From the NCBI RefSeq assembly GCF_011764505.1, contig NZ_AP022839.1, positions 2,277,001 to 2,341,000 of the forward strand: 64,000 nucleotides of DNA. The letters are read 5' to 3'. The DNA comes from Legionella antarctica (GTDB lineage Bacteria; Pseudomonadota; Gammaproteobacteria; Legionellales; Legionellaceae). Below the pieces are notes generated by a model that was not told the DNA's origin, ran no database searches, and was given only the letters and a program-made list of their open reading frames with translations. Below, one piece after another: positions 54,310-63,487 of the stretch; within the stretch, counting starts at the first letter, position 1, and each line of letters begins with the position of its first letter. The position numbers and the translations under genes are program-made.

Positions 54310-56094
54310 ATGTGTGGTATCGCAGGAGAATACCAGTTCAATAAAAAAAGCATTCCTCTCTTTAGTTTAGAAAAGGCTATTCTAAAACAGTTCAATCGTG
54401 GACCAGATGATGGACAACTCTATCAAGTTGAGGGACTTGCACTTGGGCACAGACGACTAAAGATATTTGACCTTACGAATCGTGCAGCGCAACCTATGGT
54501 TGACCCTGATCTTGGATTAGCACTTGTTTTCAATGGAGCTATCTACAATTTTTTGGAGTTACGAAAAGAATTGGAAGCTAAAGGCTACTCCTTTATTTCC
54601 GAGAGTGATACCGAGGTATTGCTTAAGGGCTATCATGCATGGGGAAAGAAATTTATTCCCCGACTTCGTGGTATGTTTGCATTTGCTATTTGGGAACAAA
54701 ACACCGGTAACTTAATTCTAGCTCGTGACCGTTCTGGTATCAAACCAATTTATTATAATACTAATTATTCCAGCGGATTCAAATTTGCATCTACACTGCC
54801 AGCGCTAATTGAATTTGACGATATTGATACATCCATTGATAAACTTGCACTGCATTTTTATCTGACCTTTCATGCTGTTCCTGATCCACATACTATTCTT
54901 TCTGGAGTTAAAAAATTACCCCCAGGTTCGATTATGACCGTATTTCCCAGTGGGGAGGTCTCCCAAGAATCATACTGGCAATTAAAAATAGATGATACAA
55001 AAGCCAACCACTCATTTAACGAAAATGAGTGGTTGGCTAAGACTCATGAAGCATTATTGACCGCAACTCAACGTCAATTGGCTGCCGATGTTCCGGTTGG
55101 AATACTACTTTCTGGTGGATTAGACTCTTCTTTACTTGTTGCACTAGCCTCGCAACTGAAAAAGGAAGAAATACAAACATTCTCTATTGGCTTTGAGAGC
55201 TCTCATGGTGAGCAAGGTAATGAATTTTTATATTCAGATCTTATTGCTTCACAATTCGGCACCAGACATCAACAATTGTTTATTTCAAATAAACAACTCT
55301 CCTACTCATTGGGAGAATGTGTTTCTGCTATGTCTGAACCAATGCTCAGCCACGATAACATAGGATTTTATCTGCTTGCTCAGGAGGTTGCCAAGCATGT
55401 AAAAGTTGTACTTTCAGGACAAGGTGCAGATGAAATTTTTGCGGGATATCATTGGTTCCAAAATACTCTGGATAAAACTGCTTTAGCTTCACAATCTGCA
55501 CAAATCATTCTTAACAAAGTGGCCGATCGTCACTATGATGAGTATCAGCAGCTCGTAACTCCAGCTTTTCATACCACACCTCATGCAATTTCATTCTTAA
55601 CAGACCTATGCGAACAAAATGGTTCGACTAATCCTATTGATAATCTTCTTTTGTATGAAAGTACCTTTGCACTGGCAAATGGTCCTTTGAGTCGAGTTGA
55701 TAGCATGACCATGGCGGCAAGTCTTGAAGCACGAGTCCCATTCCTTGATGAAGAGGTGATTGACCTGGCTGCCGCCATGCCCCTCCGATATAAGCTTCCT
55801 AATGGAGGAAAGTATATTTTAAAACAGCTTGGAAGAAAAATGCTCCCGGATAAAGTAGTAAATCGCTCGAAAGGATATTTCCCTGTTCCTGCACTGAAAT
55901 ACCTGGAAGGAAGTACTCTTGAGCTTATGCATGAAGTGCTCTCACCCGTCAATGTAAAACAGCGCGGTATTTTTAATCCAGAGGCAGTTAAAACATTGCT
56001 TGCGAATCCAGAAAAACATTTTACACCATCAGGTATCTCAAAGCTCTGGCAAATAGGTCTACTTGAATATTGGTTTCAACTGCATGGTTTATAA
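54310..56094 (+). CDS. AsnB-like glutamine-dependent amidotransferase, resembling N-acetylglutaminylglutamine amidotransferase
   Basis: The 594-residue class II amidotransferase has the catalytic Cys at position 2 (MCGIAGEYQF) and an Ntn glutaminase domain to about 215 (RRLKIFDL, VFNGAIYNF, SDTEVLL). The synthetase domain with the PP-loop LLSGGLDSSLL lies near 270, and VVLSGQGADEIFAGYHW near 375. Several segments (ALHFYLTFHAVPDPHTILSGVKKLPPG, FKFASTLPALIEF) resemble my recollection of the NAGGN amidotransferase of the osmoprotectant trio more than housekeeping AsnB; this needs a database check. AAAGGTGG precedes the ATG. It follows the YbdK-type ligase and is closed by a strong terminator. 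Confidence 0.85.
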   Translation: MCGIAGEYQFNKKSIPLFSLEKAILKQFNRGPDDGQLYQVEGLALGHRRLKIFDLTNRAAQPMVDPDLGLALVFNGAIYNFLELRKELEAKGYSFISESDTEVLLKGYHAWGKKFIPRLRGMFAFAIWEQNTGNLILARDRSGIKPIYYNTNYSSGFKFASTLPALIEFDDIDTSIDKLALHFYLTFHAVPDPHTILSGVKKLPPGSIMTVFPSGEVSQESYWQLKIDDTKANHSFNENEWLAKTHEALLTATQRQLAADVPVGILLSGGLDSSLLVALASQLKKEEIQTFSIGFESSHGEQGNEFLYSDLIASQFGTRHQQLFISNKQLSYSLGECVSAMSEPMLSHDNIGFYLLAQEVAKHVKVVLSGQGADEIFAGYHWFQNTLDKTALASQSAQIILNKVADRHYDEYQQLVTPAFHTTPHAISFLTDLCEQNGSTNPIDNLLLYESTFALANGPLSRVDSMTMAASLEARVPFLDEEVIDLAAAMPLRYKLPNGGKYILKQLGRKMLPDKVVNRSKGYFPVPALKYLEGSTLELMHEVLSPVNVKQRGIFNPEAVKTLLANPEKHFTPSGISKLWQIGLLEYWFQLHGL

Positions 56095-56128
56095 ATAAAC
56101 CTCACTTAAGGATTTGATGCGGTCAATT

Positions 56129-56170
56129 ATTGATTCCGTGGAGTGACTTTAGTCACTCCACGAAATCAAT
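56129..56170. terminator. strong bidirectional terminator
   Basis: ATTGATT-C-CGTGGAGTGAC pairs with GTCACTCCACG-A-AATCAAT around TTTA. It sits between convergent genes and overlaps the stop codon of the ElaA-type gene. Confidence 0.88.
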
Positions 56171-56633
56171 AAGACTTATAGTCTTTAGTTAGCATCTTTC
56201 GCATTTCTATATGCGGGATGCTGTCTTCTTCATAAATTTTTCCATATGCTTGAAATCCAAATTGCTCATAAAATCTCGTTAAATAATTCTGTGCGGAACA
56301 TTTAACAGTAACCCCTGAGTAATTGGTGCCACAATAAACCAACATTTCCTCCATTAACTTTTTCCCATATCCTTTTATCCGAGCAGATGGTTCCGTAACT
56401 AGACGACCAAATATAATATATTTCTCAGTAGGGGTTGGCAGAAATAAGCGAAGATAGGCTACTAATGAGCCATTTTCCAGTCCCAATAAATGCAATGCAT
56501 CAGAGTCTTTCCCATCAGGATCAAGATAAGCACAGTTCTGCTCAACAACAAATACTCTGGAGCGTAGGCCAAGAACAGCATACAGTTGTTCCACTGTTAA
56601 TTGGGAAAAGTTATACCAGTTAAAATGAATCAT
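56166..56633 (-). CDS. ElaA-family GNAT acetyltransferase
   Basis: This 155-residue GNAT of the ElaA type has markers WYNFSQLTVEQLYAVLGLRSRVFVVEQNCAYLDPDGKD at the N-terminus, GRLVTEPSARIKGYGKKLMEEML as the acetyl-CoA loop, and FYEQFGFQAYG at the end. The substrate is unknown. It converges on the amidotransferase gene through a shared terminator hairpin. Because a ligase, an amidotransferase and an acetyltransferase are neighbours, a joint product is conceivable, but ElaA-type proteins are common and the opposite orientation weakens the link. Confidence 0.85.
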   Translation of the reverse strand: MIHFNWYNFSQLTVEQLYAVLGLRSRVFVVEQNCAYLDPDGKDSDALHLLGLENGSLVAYLRLFLPTPTEKYIIFGRLVTEPSARIKGYGKKLMEEMLVYCGTNYSGVTVKCSAQNYLTRFYEQFGFQAYGKIYEEDSIPHIEMRKMLTKDYKSY

Positions 56634-56765
56634 AATTGCTTCCGTTTATGTTTATTTCTTTTTTAATGTTAAGAGTCAAATAGCCAACATACCTGCACAT
56701 AAACCTTAGTTCTCCAATGACTCTGCAGGTTATAATTTAAAAATGATTTATTATTTTCCGAACAA

Positions 56766-57005
56766 TTAATCGTTACTTTGTTGTTGGCATTTTTGTTTTG
56801 CCATCGTTTGACAGTTAGCCTGACAATCTATTTCTTCTGAAGTTAAACAAATAGAATTAATGCAGGTTTGTGTGTTTTCGCTAACACACATCTTTGCATC
56901 AAATTGTTCACTACCAATTACATCTTGAGGAATGACAGCAGCAAATAGCGCACAAGAAAATAAGCTAAAAAAGACGGTATTCCATGTTGCTGTTACATAG
57001 CTCAT
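56766..57005 (-). CDS. small secreted cysteine-rich protein
   Basis: This 79-residue protein has an N-terminal signal segment (TVFFSLFSCALFAAVIPQD) followed by a short mature part containing seven Cys (KMCVSENTQTCINSICLTSEEIDCQANCQTMAKQKCQ). Such spacing suggests a disulfide-stabilised helical hairpin exported to the periplasm or outside. GGAA lies near the ATG. No family is recognised. It is a single gene between the acetyltransferase and the FAD oxidase, which is on the other strand. Confidence 0.6.
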   Translation of the reverse strand: MSYVTATWNTVFFSLFSCALFAAVIPQDVIGSEQFDAKMCVSENTQTCINSICLTSEEIDCQANCQTMAKQKCQQQSND

Positions 57006-57084
57006 GTTATTTCCATTTAAATAAAAGCTTAATAAATTATAGTAAGTTTAAATAATTTGATACGGTTTCATAAATAAATAAATC

Positions 57085-58419
57085 ATGAGAGACTTAACAA
57101 TAGAATATTCCTCTCATGAGCTGCACAGTATGCACAGCAAAAAAATGTTATTGACTAATTTCAGCCGTGCCATACATAGCGAGTCTGTATGTGTCAGACC
57201 TGATAACGAAAAACAACTTGCTGACTACCTTACCCTTAATAAACCGACCAATATACTGGCCAGAGGTACAGGACTAAGTTATAGCGACAGTTGTTTGAAT
57301 GAGAATGGTCTTGTTATTGATACCAAACGCCTTAACCATCTCATTCATTTTGATAGCAGCTCAGGGACTGTAGTGTGTCAGGGAGGCACTTCTTTTAAAG
57401 ACTTATTCTTACTGGATCCTGAATTTATCCCTCCGGTATTACCTGGAACAGTCCATGCTACTGTTGCCGGTGGTCTCGCCCATGATGTTCATGGTAAGAA
57501 CAATTCTCTTGAAGGAAGTTTGGGGCATCATATATCCTGGTTTGAATTACTCCTCAATGATAAAACAATACGTTGCAGTCGCGAGCAACACCCAGACTTG
57601 TTTCATGCAACTATTGCGGGGTTGGGTTTAACAGGCATTATTACTCGTGTTGCTATCCGGTTAAAAAAAGCATCTCGATTTGTTCAAGTAGAAAATACCG
57701 TCTGGGACTCAATTAACTCCCTAACAGATCAGATGTCTACCAACAGTACTCATTATGATTATCAAGTCGCCTGGCTTGACTTGCTACACTCAAGCCCACG
57801 TGCCTTATTGTCCACAGCAAACCACTGCCCTCCTATTCCATATAAGGAAAAAAAGTCTCATACTGTTCCCAGGTTACCATTTGGCCTGATTCGATCTTGG
57901 AACATGAAGTTATTTAACTCGTTTTATATCAGTAGTAAAAAAGCCAGGGAACAGATAAGTCTGGAAGAGTTTAATAATCCACTGGATAAAATAGGCAGAT
58001 GGAACAGACTCTACGGACCTAATGGTTTAATTCAGTTTCAGGCAGTATTCGATAAGGACAATGTCCTCGATACTCTGGAACACTTATTAAAGCTTATTCA
58101 CCACCACAGGGCTACCCCAAGTCTGGCGGTACTCAAACTATTTGGTCAATCTGGTGAAGGGTTACTCTCATTTTGTAAACCGGGTTTTACTCTGGCTATT
58201 GATTTTATTCACAACGAACAGGCAAAAAAAGCGATTAAAGCGATGAATCAATGGATCACCGAGATAAACGGACGTATTTATTTGGCTAAAGATTTATTAC
58301 TAATTCCGGAACAATACCAAAAAATGTATATAAATCACACACGGTTTTCGCAGATACTTTCTGATAATCAATGCAGGATGCAATCAGACCTTGCAAAACG
58401 GTTGGGAATAAAACGATGA
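57085..58419 (+). CDS. DprE1-like FAD-dependent oxidase
   Basis: The 444-residue VAO-type flavoprotein has a PCMH FAD domain with ILARGTGLSYSDSCLNENGLVIDTKRLN, PPVLPGTVHATVAGGLAHDVHGKNNSLEGSLG and IAGLGLTGIITRVAIRL. The whole pattern matches DprE1, which oxidises decaprenylphosphoryl-ribose at C2 in mycobacteria. The C-terminal cap domain is present (LAVLKLFGQSGEGLLSF, IDFIHNEQAKKAI). The ribosome site before ATG 57085 is weak; an in-frame ATG at 57130 is an alternative. A short-chain reductase follows with a 4-bp overlap, the same two-enzyme arrangement as DprE1-DprE2. Confidence 0.82.
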   Translation: MRDLTIEYSSHELHSMHSKKMLLTNFSRAIHSESVCVRPDNEKQLADYLTLNKPTNILARGTGLSYSDSCLNENGLVIDTKRLNHLIHFDSSSGTVVCQGGTSFKDLFLLDPEFIPPVLPGTVHATVAGGLAHDVHGKNNSLEGSLGHHISWFELLLNDKTIRCSREQHPDLFHATIAGLGLTGIITRVAIRLKKASRFVQVENTVWDSINSLTDQMSTNSTHYDYQVAWLDLLHSSPRALLSTANHCPPIPYKEKKSHTVPRLPFGLIRSWNMKLFNSFYISSKKAREQISLEEFNNPLDKIGRWNRLYGPNGLIQFQAVFDKDNVLDTLEHLLKLIHHHRATPSLAVLKLFGQSGEGLLSFCKPGFTLAIDFIHNEQAKKAIKAMNQWITEINGRIYLAKDLLLIPEQYQKMYINHTRFSQILSDNQCRMQSDLAKRLGIKR

Positions 58420-59135
58420 CTGTTAGAACATGGGTTATTTTGGGGGCAACGTCCATAATAGCGGAAAATTTTGCTCATATTGCAGCAGCACAAGGACATC
58501 ATCTACGGTTAGTGGCTCGCAATGCGGATCAACTGGAAATTATTGCTCAGGATATACGGCTTCGTTATCAAGTTCCCTGCGATATCGTACCTTTAGAGTT
58601 TACAAAAAATGACGATCTATTAGCCAGTTTAAAACCAGGCACCAATGAATTAGACTTGTTTATCGCTCACAGTGATTTTACCGGGAATAATGAATTAAAT
58701 TCACAAACAATTACCCAACTTATAGAAATAAATGTACTTGCTACCACCCTGATAATTCATGCTTATTTAAACCTCAATCAAACCCAACATCACCTCTTGT
58801 ATTTAAGCTCGGTCGCCGCCTGTCGAGGAAGATCTAAAAATAGCCTTTATGGTGGAAGCAAAGCCATTATTGAAATTTATCTGGAGGGATTACAACAATC
58901 TGCACCACAAACCAAGCATATTACAGTTGTCCGATTAGGTTTTATTGATACAAAACAAACCTATGGTTTACCAGGAATTTTTCACGCCGCCGACCCGCAA
59001 AATTGCGCCCGAGTCTGCTGGAATGCTATTAAACGAAAAAAACACATATTCTATTATCCAGCTTATTGGCGAGTCATCATGTCTATTATTATCAGACTCC
59101 CCTTCTTTATCTATAAAAAAATGGGAAAAATCTAG
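58416..59135 (+). CDS. DprE2-like short-chain dehydrogenase/reductase
   Basis: The 239-residue SDR has the nucleotide-binding motif ILGATSIIAENFAHIAAAQG at the N-terminus and the catalytic YxxxK in SLYGGSKAIIEIYLEGL, with Ser in LYLSSVAACRG. A C-terminal hydrophobic tail (IMSIIIRLPFFIYKKMGKI) suggests membrane attachment, which would suit a lipid-linked substrate. ATG 58416 overlaps the stop of the oxidase gene (ATGA); the longer frame is inside that gene. Together the pair would epimerise C2 of a polyprenyl-phosphate sugar by oxidation and reduction. Confidence 0.82.
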   Translation: MTVRTWVILGATSIIAENFAHIAAAQGHHLRLVARNADQLEIIAQDIRLRYQVPCDIVPLEFTKNDDLLASLKPGTNELDLFIAHSDFTGNNELNSQTITQLIEINVLATTLIIHAYLNLNQTQHHLLYLSSVAACRGRSKNSLYGGSKAIIEIYLEGLQQSAPQTKHITVVRLGFIDTKQTYGLPGIFHAADPQNCARVCWNAIKRKKHIFYYPAYWRVIMSIIIRLPFFIYKKMGKI

Positions 59136-59249
59136 AAACCACCGCACTTGAGCAAAATACAATTGAACATACAAGTTTATGTATAAAATAGGCATTTGCT
59201 GTGTTATTATTGATCAAATAAATATGGCAAGGTACTATTCAGGATATCA

Positions 59250-59509
59250 ATGAGAACGCTAATTTTAAAAAAAATATTAAAGCAGCATGGTTTTGAACAA
59301 AATAATGTAGATATTTTTGACGATAAAATTAGGTTCAAAATCAAAGATATCAATAAATTGGAACTCCAGGAGGAAGGAGCTTCGATCCCTGGAAGAGATG
59401 ACACAAATTATCATAACTACATCTATCCGGAGGGATTCATTTCAAATTTAGAACAAATTGAAGTGACTTTTTATCCTGAAAATCATAAATATCATGATCG
59501 AATATCTAG
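59250..59509 (+). pseudogene. large hypothetical protein (candidate effector), 5' part
   Basis: ATG 59250 with AGGA five bases upstream begins MRTLILKKILKQHGFEQNN and runs to DRIS, where IS21-family element B enters. Joined with 62031-63390 (after one TCTAG duplication) the frame is 1620 bp, giving 539 residues. Confidence 0.85.
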
Positions 59510-59672
59510 TGTCATGGGCCACGATTACTAGCCCACTAAAGGTCGGGTTTGGCCACGATTAATGGCCCACTCCATGGCCATCTCTGAGTCCCACTTTGAG
59601 TAGCAAATAAACAGTGTTAGTTTGGTCATTACCAATAACTAACGGATTTGTTATGAGATGAGGATTAAAACA

Positions 59673-61205
59673 ATGGCAGAAATTAGAGAGGTGCTATATC
59701 AGCACAAAAAAGGGATGACTCAACGCAATATTGAAAAGTCTCTAAGCGTTTCACGAATGAGCATACGCAAGTACGTTTCAATGGCCAAGGATTTGGGTTA
59801 TCAGGAGGATATTTCCAATGATGAGCTCGAAGTTATCGCTTTGCAGATACATAATAAAATCGTTAATACTACAGCCAACAACAGACCCAATAAATCAGAA
59901 AAAGAACTTGAGGCGCATCACGAAAAAATAGCATCACTCCTCACTGAGAAGTGGATTACCCATATGCAGATACACCGAATTTTAAGCGATAATGGTCTTG
60001 TTAGCAGTCGAAGAAGTCTTAGTCGTTATATTGAACGTCATTTCCCCTCGTTGCCTAAGGCTACGGTACATTTGTTAACAAAGCCTGGGCATGAAGCACA
60101 AGTTGACTATGCGTTTGTTGGGTTTATCAATAATAAAAAAACATACGCTTTTATTATGACGTTATCACATAGTCGGTATCGATATGTTGAGTTTGTACAT
60201 TCTCAAAATCAGCAATCATGGGCGCAAAGCCATATCAATGCCTTTCATTTTTTTGGAGGCGTGCCCAACTGCATTCTTTTAGACAATTTGAAATCGGGAA
60301 TTATTAAAGCACATATTTATGATCCAACGGTCAATGAAACCTATGCAGAGTTATCTCGCTTTTATGACTTTATAGCCGATCCGGCGAAGGCTCGAACGCC
60401 CGAGCACAAGGGGAAGGTTGAGCGTAGTGTTCAATTGGTAAAAGAACAGGTTATCGCGGGGATAACCTATGATGATTTGGCCTCGATGAACGCCTTTGCA
60501 CGTGATTGGTGCGCTAATAAGGTATCGCACGTCATCTGCAGTACCACTGGTGAAAAGCCAATTGACGTATTTAAAAATGAAGAATTTAATTTATTAAACC
60601 CACTGCCAGCAGGCGCTTTTGATATGCCCATTTGGATGGATGCTCAAGTTCATCGTGACCATCATTTTGTTGTTGCTGGTAATTTTTATTCTGTGCCAAC
60701 GATACATATCGGGACAAAGGTTAAAATTAGAGTTGGCTTGAAGACCGTTCAGGCCTATGTGAATCATGCTTTGATTAAGACCCATATTCGTAACTACGGG
60801 CGTGGACAGTGGGAAACGGATCCCAATGACTACCATAATTCTGCAAAGTATTACTTAGAAAATACTGCTGGCGTTTGTATTGAAGCGGCCAAAGCAATTG
60901 GTCAGGCAACGGAGGAAATGGTCACAAAGGTACTGGCTGAAGGCTCTAGAACGAGCTTAAGAAAAGCCCAGGCTATCATCCGCTTGGTTGAGGAATACGG
61001 TAATGAGCGCCTTGAAAATGCATGTTTACGCGCGATTTTATTTGATAATTATACTCATCAATCATTGAAAAAAATCCTCACGGAAGGCCTGGATAAAAAA
61101 GACACGAGAACATTCTCCACTAAGCGCTCGGCCAATCATGAGAACTTTGCCTATATTCGCGCAGCAAGTGATTACAGCTCAACGATGGAGGCTCATTATG
61201 AGTGA
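59673..61205 (+). CDS. istA: IS21-family transposase IstA (element B)
   Basis: The product is about 510 residues with an N-terminal helix-turn-helix (KGMTQRNIEKSLSVSRMSIRKYVSMA), an rve core with PGHEAQVDYAFVGF (Asp), NCILLDNLKSGIIKAH (Asp) and TPEHKGKVERSVQLVKEQV (Glu), and a C-terminal region after residue 330. ATG 59673 has GAGG upstream; the ATG 15 bp earlier lacks it. It is only distantly similar to IstA of element A. Confidence 0.94.
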   Translation: MAEIREVLYQHKKGMTQRNIEKSLSVSRMSIRKYVSMAKDLGYQEDISNDELEVIALQIHNKIVNTTANNRPNKSEKELEAHHEKIASLLTEKWITHMQIHRILSDNGLVSSRRSLSRYIERHFPSLPKATVHLLTKPGHEAQVDYAFVGFINNKKTYAFIMTLSHSRYRYVEFVHSQNQQSWAQSHINAFHFFGGVPNCILLDNLKSGIIKAHIYDPTVNETYAELSRFYDFIADPAKARTPEHKGKVERSVQLVKEQVIAGITYDDLASMNAFARDWCANKVSHVICSTTGEKPIDVFKNEEFNLLNPLPAGAFDMPIWMDAQVHRDHHFVVAGNFYSVPTIHIGTKVKIRVGLKTVQAYVNHALIKTHIRNYGRGQWETDPNDYHNSAKYYLENTAGVCIEAAKAIGQATEEMVTKVLAEGSRTSLRKAQAIIRLVEEYGNERLENACLRAILFDNYTHQSLKKILTEGLDKKDTRTFSTKRSANHENFAYIRAASDYSSTMEAHYE

Positions 61206-61953
61206 TATCAATATGTTAGAGCTTGCAAAAAAACTACGTTTGACAGGGATCCCAGACACACTGCTAGCAAGAGTAGAACAGGCTCGCGCAGCGTCCCTCT
61301 CTTATGAAGAGTTGCTCTCAATGTTGTTTCAGGATGAGGATGAGGCTCGTCAACAAAAATTGCTTGCTGGGCGTGTAAGGCAAGCTCGATTTGAGGAGCC
61401 TCAGTGTTTTGAAAATTTTGAACTGGCTCGATATTCAACACAAGTCACACAAGCCATCCGCACCCTGATGACAGGGAAGTTTATCAAAGAAAAAAACCAT
61501 GTCATCATCATGGGACCTGTTGGCACCGGAAAGACTCACCTGGCTCAAGCCCTGGGTCTAATGGCATGTCAACGACATAAAAAAGTCTGCTTTATAAGAG
61601 CGAATGAACTGTTAAATCAGTTCCACCAAGCAAGAGCGGATGAAACATGGACTGCGCTTTTTAAACGTTACTCACGATACGATGTGCTTATTTTAGATGA
61701 CTTCGGGCTGAAAGCATTATCGCCAGAACAGTCCACTGATCTGTATGATTTAATAGCAGCTATCCATGTAAACTCTATGCTAATTATAACTACTAACCGT
61801 AAAATAGAAGGATGGATGGAGCTATTTTATGATCCGGTTATGGCAAACGCAGCATTAGATCGTATCGTAAATAAAGCTTATCGAATTGTTCTTGATGGGG
61901 AGTCATACAGGAAAAAATTTATACCGAAATTTAATTTAGTAGATGACAAGTGA
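61198..61953 (+). CDS. istB: IS21-family helper ATPase IstB (element B)
   Basis: This 251-residue AAA+ ATPase has Walker A MGPVGTGKTHLAQAL near residue 105, Walker B VLILDDFGLKAL near 165, and sensor-like TTNRKIEGW. ATG 61198 overlaps the istA stop (ATGAGTGA) and follows GGAGG; the upstream in-frame extension is istA sequence. It looks intact. Confidence 0.94.
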   Translation: MSDINMLELAKKLRLTGIPDTLLARVEQARAASLSYEELLSMLFQDEDEARQQKLLAGRVRQARFEEPQCFENFELARYSTQVTQAIRTLMTGKFIKEKNHVIIMGPVGTGKTHLAQALGLMACQRHKKVCFIRANELLNQFHQARADETWTALFKRYSRYDVLILDDFGLKALSPEQSTDLYDLIAAIHVNSMLIITTNRKIEGWMELFYDPVMANAALDRIVNKAYRIVLDGESYRKKFIPKFNLVDDK

Positions 61954-62025
61954 GTTAAAAAAATTTACCCTAAGTGGGCTACTTTGAGTGGCCAGAGGGT
62001 GGGCTAGTAATCGTGACCCATGACA

Positions 62026-63390
62026 TCTAGTATCAAAATTCCATTATGTATGTACAAAGATGCAGCAGAGACAGCCAATGCAATGTATAACACACAGCAT
62101 GAAATCCAAAAAAAGACAGACTCCGTCATAATATCTGTTGATTATTCCAGCGGCAGCGGGTCAACCCCTGCAGAGCGATTACTTGATCAAGTGATAGCGG
62201 AACTACAGCCAAGAATTGCAAGCTCAAATGATATTAGCCAGAGGGCTAACTACATCAGTGACTTGGGACGTATTCTTCCACTGATAGTACCTGGTTTACA
62301 AAAAGAAATAAAAGATTTCCTGATCAGGAAATCTCGCACTGGCACGTTATTGCAGCTAAAAGACCGAATCGTTGATGCTCCCATGCAGGTTAAGGAGAGA
62401 TACATTGACCTCGATATCAACATTTTTTACAGCTATATAGAAAAAATGGTCCGTGAAGAGGGATATTTAGCCCAACTTGTCCGTACCTATTTAAAGCTGG
62501 ATCAAAAAAATTGGATTTTCGCAGACCTGGATTTACTTAATAATTTTACAAAAAATACAGATACTAATGCAAAAAAATTAAAATTAGCATTACTGAATAA
62601 AACAGAACCTTTATTTATAAGTACCACTACAGGAAATCATGCCTTTGCAGTTAAAGTAGACTTCCATCGCCAAACCCTGTTTTTAGCGAATCCAGGTGAG
62701 GATGATCGAAATTGTGAATCAGTCATTGAGCAATTAAAACAAATTACAGGGTGTATTCATGTTATAAGCGTTATAACTAAAAAATTAGATAGAGAAGAGG
62801 ATATTCCGTTTAACGACCTTTGTACTGTTGACTCGCTTGCTCTTGCACAAATGATGATGGAGCACCCTATCTTGTCGGAAGAGTGTTTGAACAATACATT
62901 CTTAAAAACTGGAGTTTATGTCAATAGGGCGATCAGCGAGACAGACGAAATAGAGAATAGAGACGAGATGGATTCAGAGCTTTCAATTCATCAACCACCT
63001 GTTTGCACCACAAATTCTTTAAATACTCCATCTATTCACGAACATCTCATTTCTCTGCTCGTCCAGACCTCCACGGAGGACTCCCAAAATGGAGCAAGAC
63101 GGTTAGACAACGATCAAAAAATTGTGGTAGAGAATCCACCTTCTGTTTCTTGCAATTTTAAAATGCAGATTTTAGGCGGATTTATAACTGCTTTAGGCGC
63201 TTCAGCTGTTGCAATTGCCTTTATAGCACTTAATGCAGGTACCTTTGGTATTGCTGGATTAGTGTTAGCAGGAGTTGGGATTGCAGCCACCCTGGCAGGA
63301 GTAGGTCTCTTTGCGAGAAGTAGCATTAAAAAATACGAAAATACACAGCCCAATATGGAACAACCCATGGCTCTACTGTATATGCATTAG
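62026..63390 (+). pseudogene. large hypothetical protein (candidate effector), 3' part
   Basis: This encodes about 453 residues of a 539-residue protein split by IS21-family element B. The first part is helical and polar. Around residue 205 of this part, GNHAFAVKVDFHRQTLFLANPGEDDRN resembles the His-strand-Asp/Asn region of papain-like or YopJ-like proteases, but a convincing catalytic Cys arrangement is not established. The C-terminus has a Gly/Ala-rich membrane hairpin (MQILGGFITALGASAVAIAF, GIAGLVLAGVGIAATLAGVGLF) and a polar tail. Such a layout is common among Legionella effectors. The fused frame can start at an ATG in the IS end, so a truncated product is possible. Confidence 0.75.
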
Positions 63391-63487
63391 TAGAAAGCTT
63401 CACTTTGCACTCATTTTGTCTTTATTTTAACTTAAAAGATCATTACAATAGCCAAATTAATATTAATTGTATATTTTGAGTATATTT

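Larger units (their letters stand above)
59510..62025 (+). mobile_element. IS21-family element B (2516 bp, target duplication TCTAG)
   Basis: Both ends read TGTCATGGGYCACGATTACTAGCCCAC inward. TCTAG flanks both sides (59505-59509 and 62026-62030). A second partial repeat (GGCCACGATTAATGGCCCAC) lies inside the left end. It encodes istA and istB. It differs clearly from element A at 22947-25377. Confidence 0.94.
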
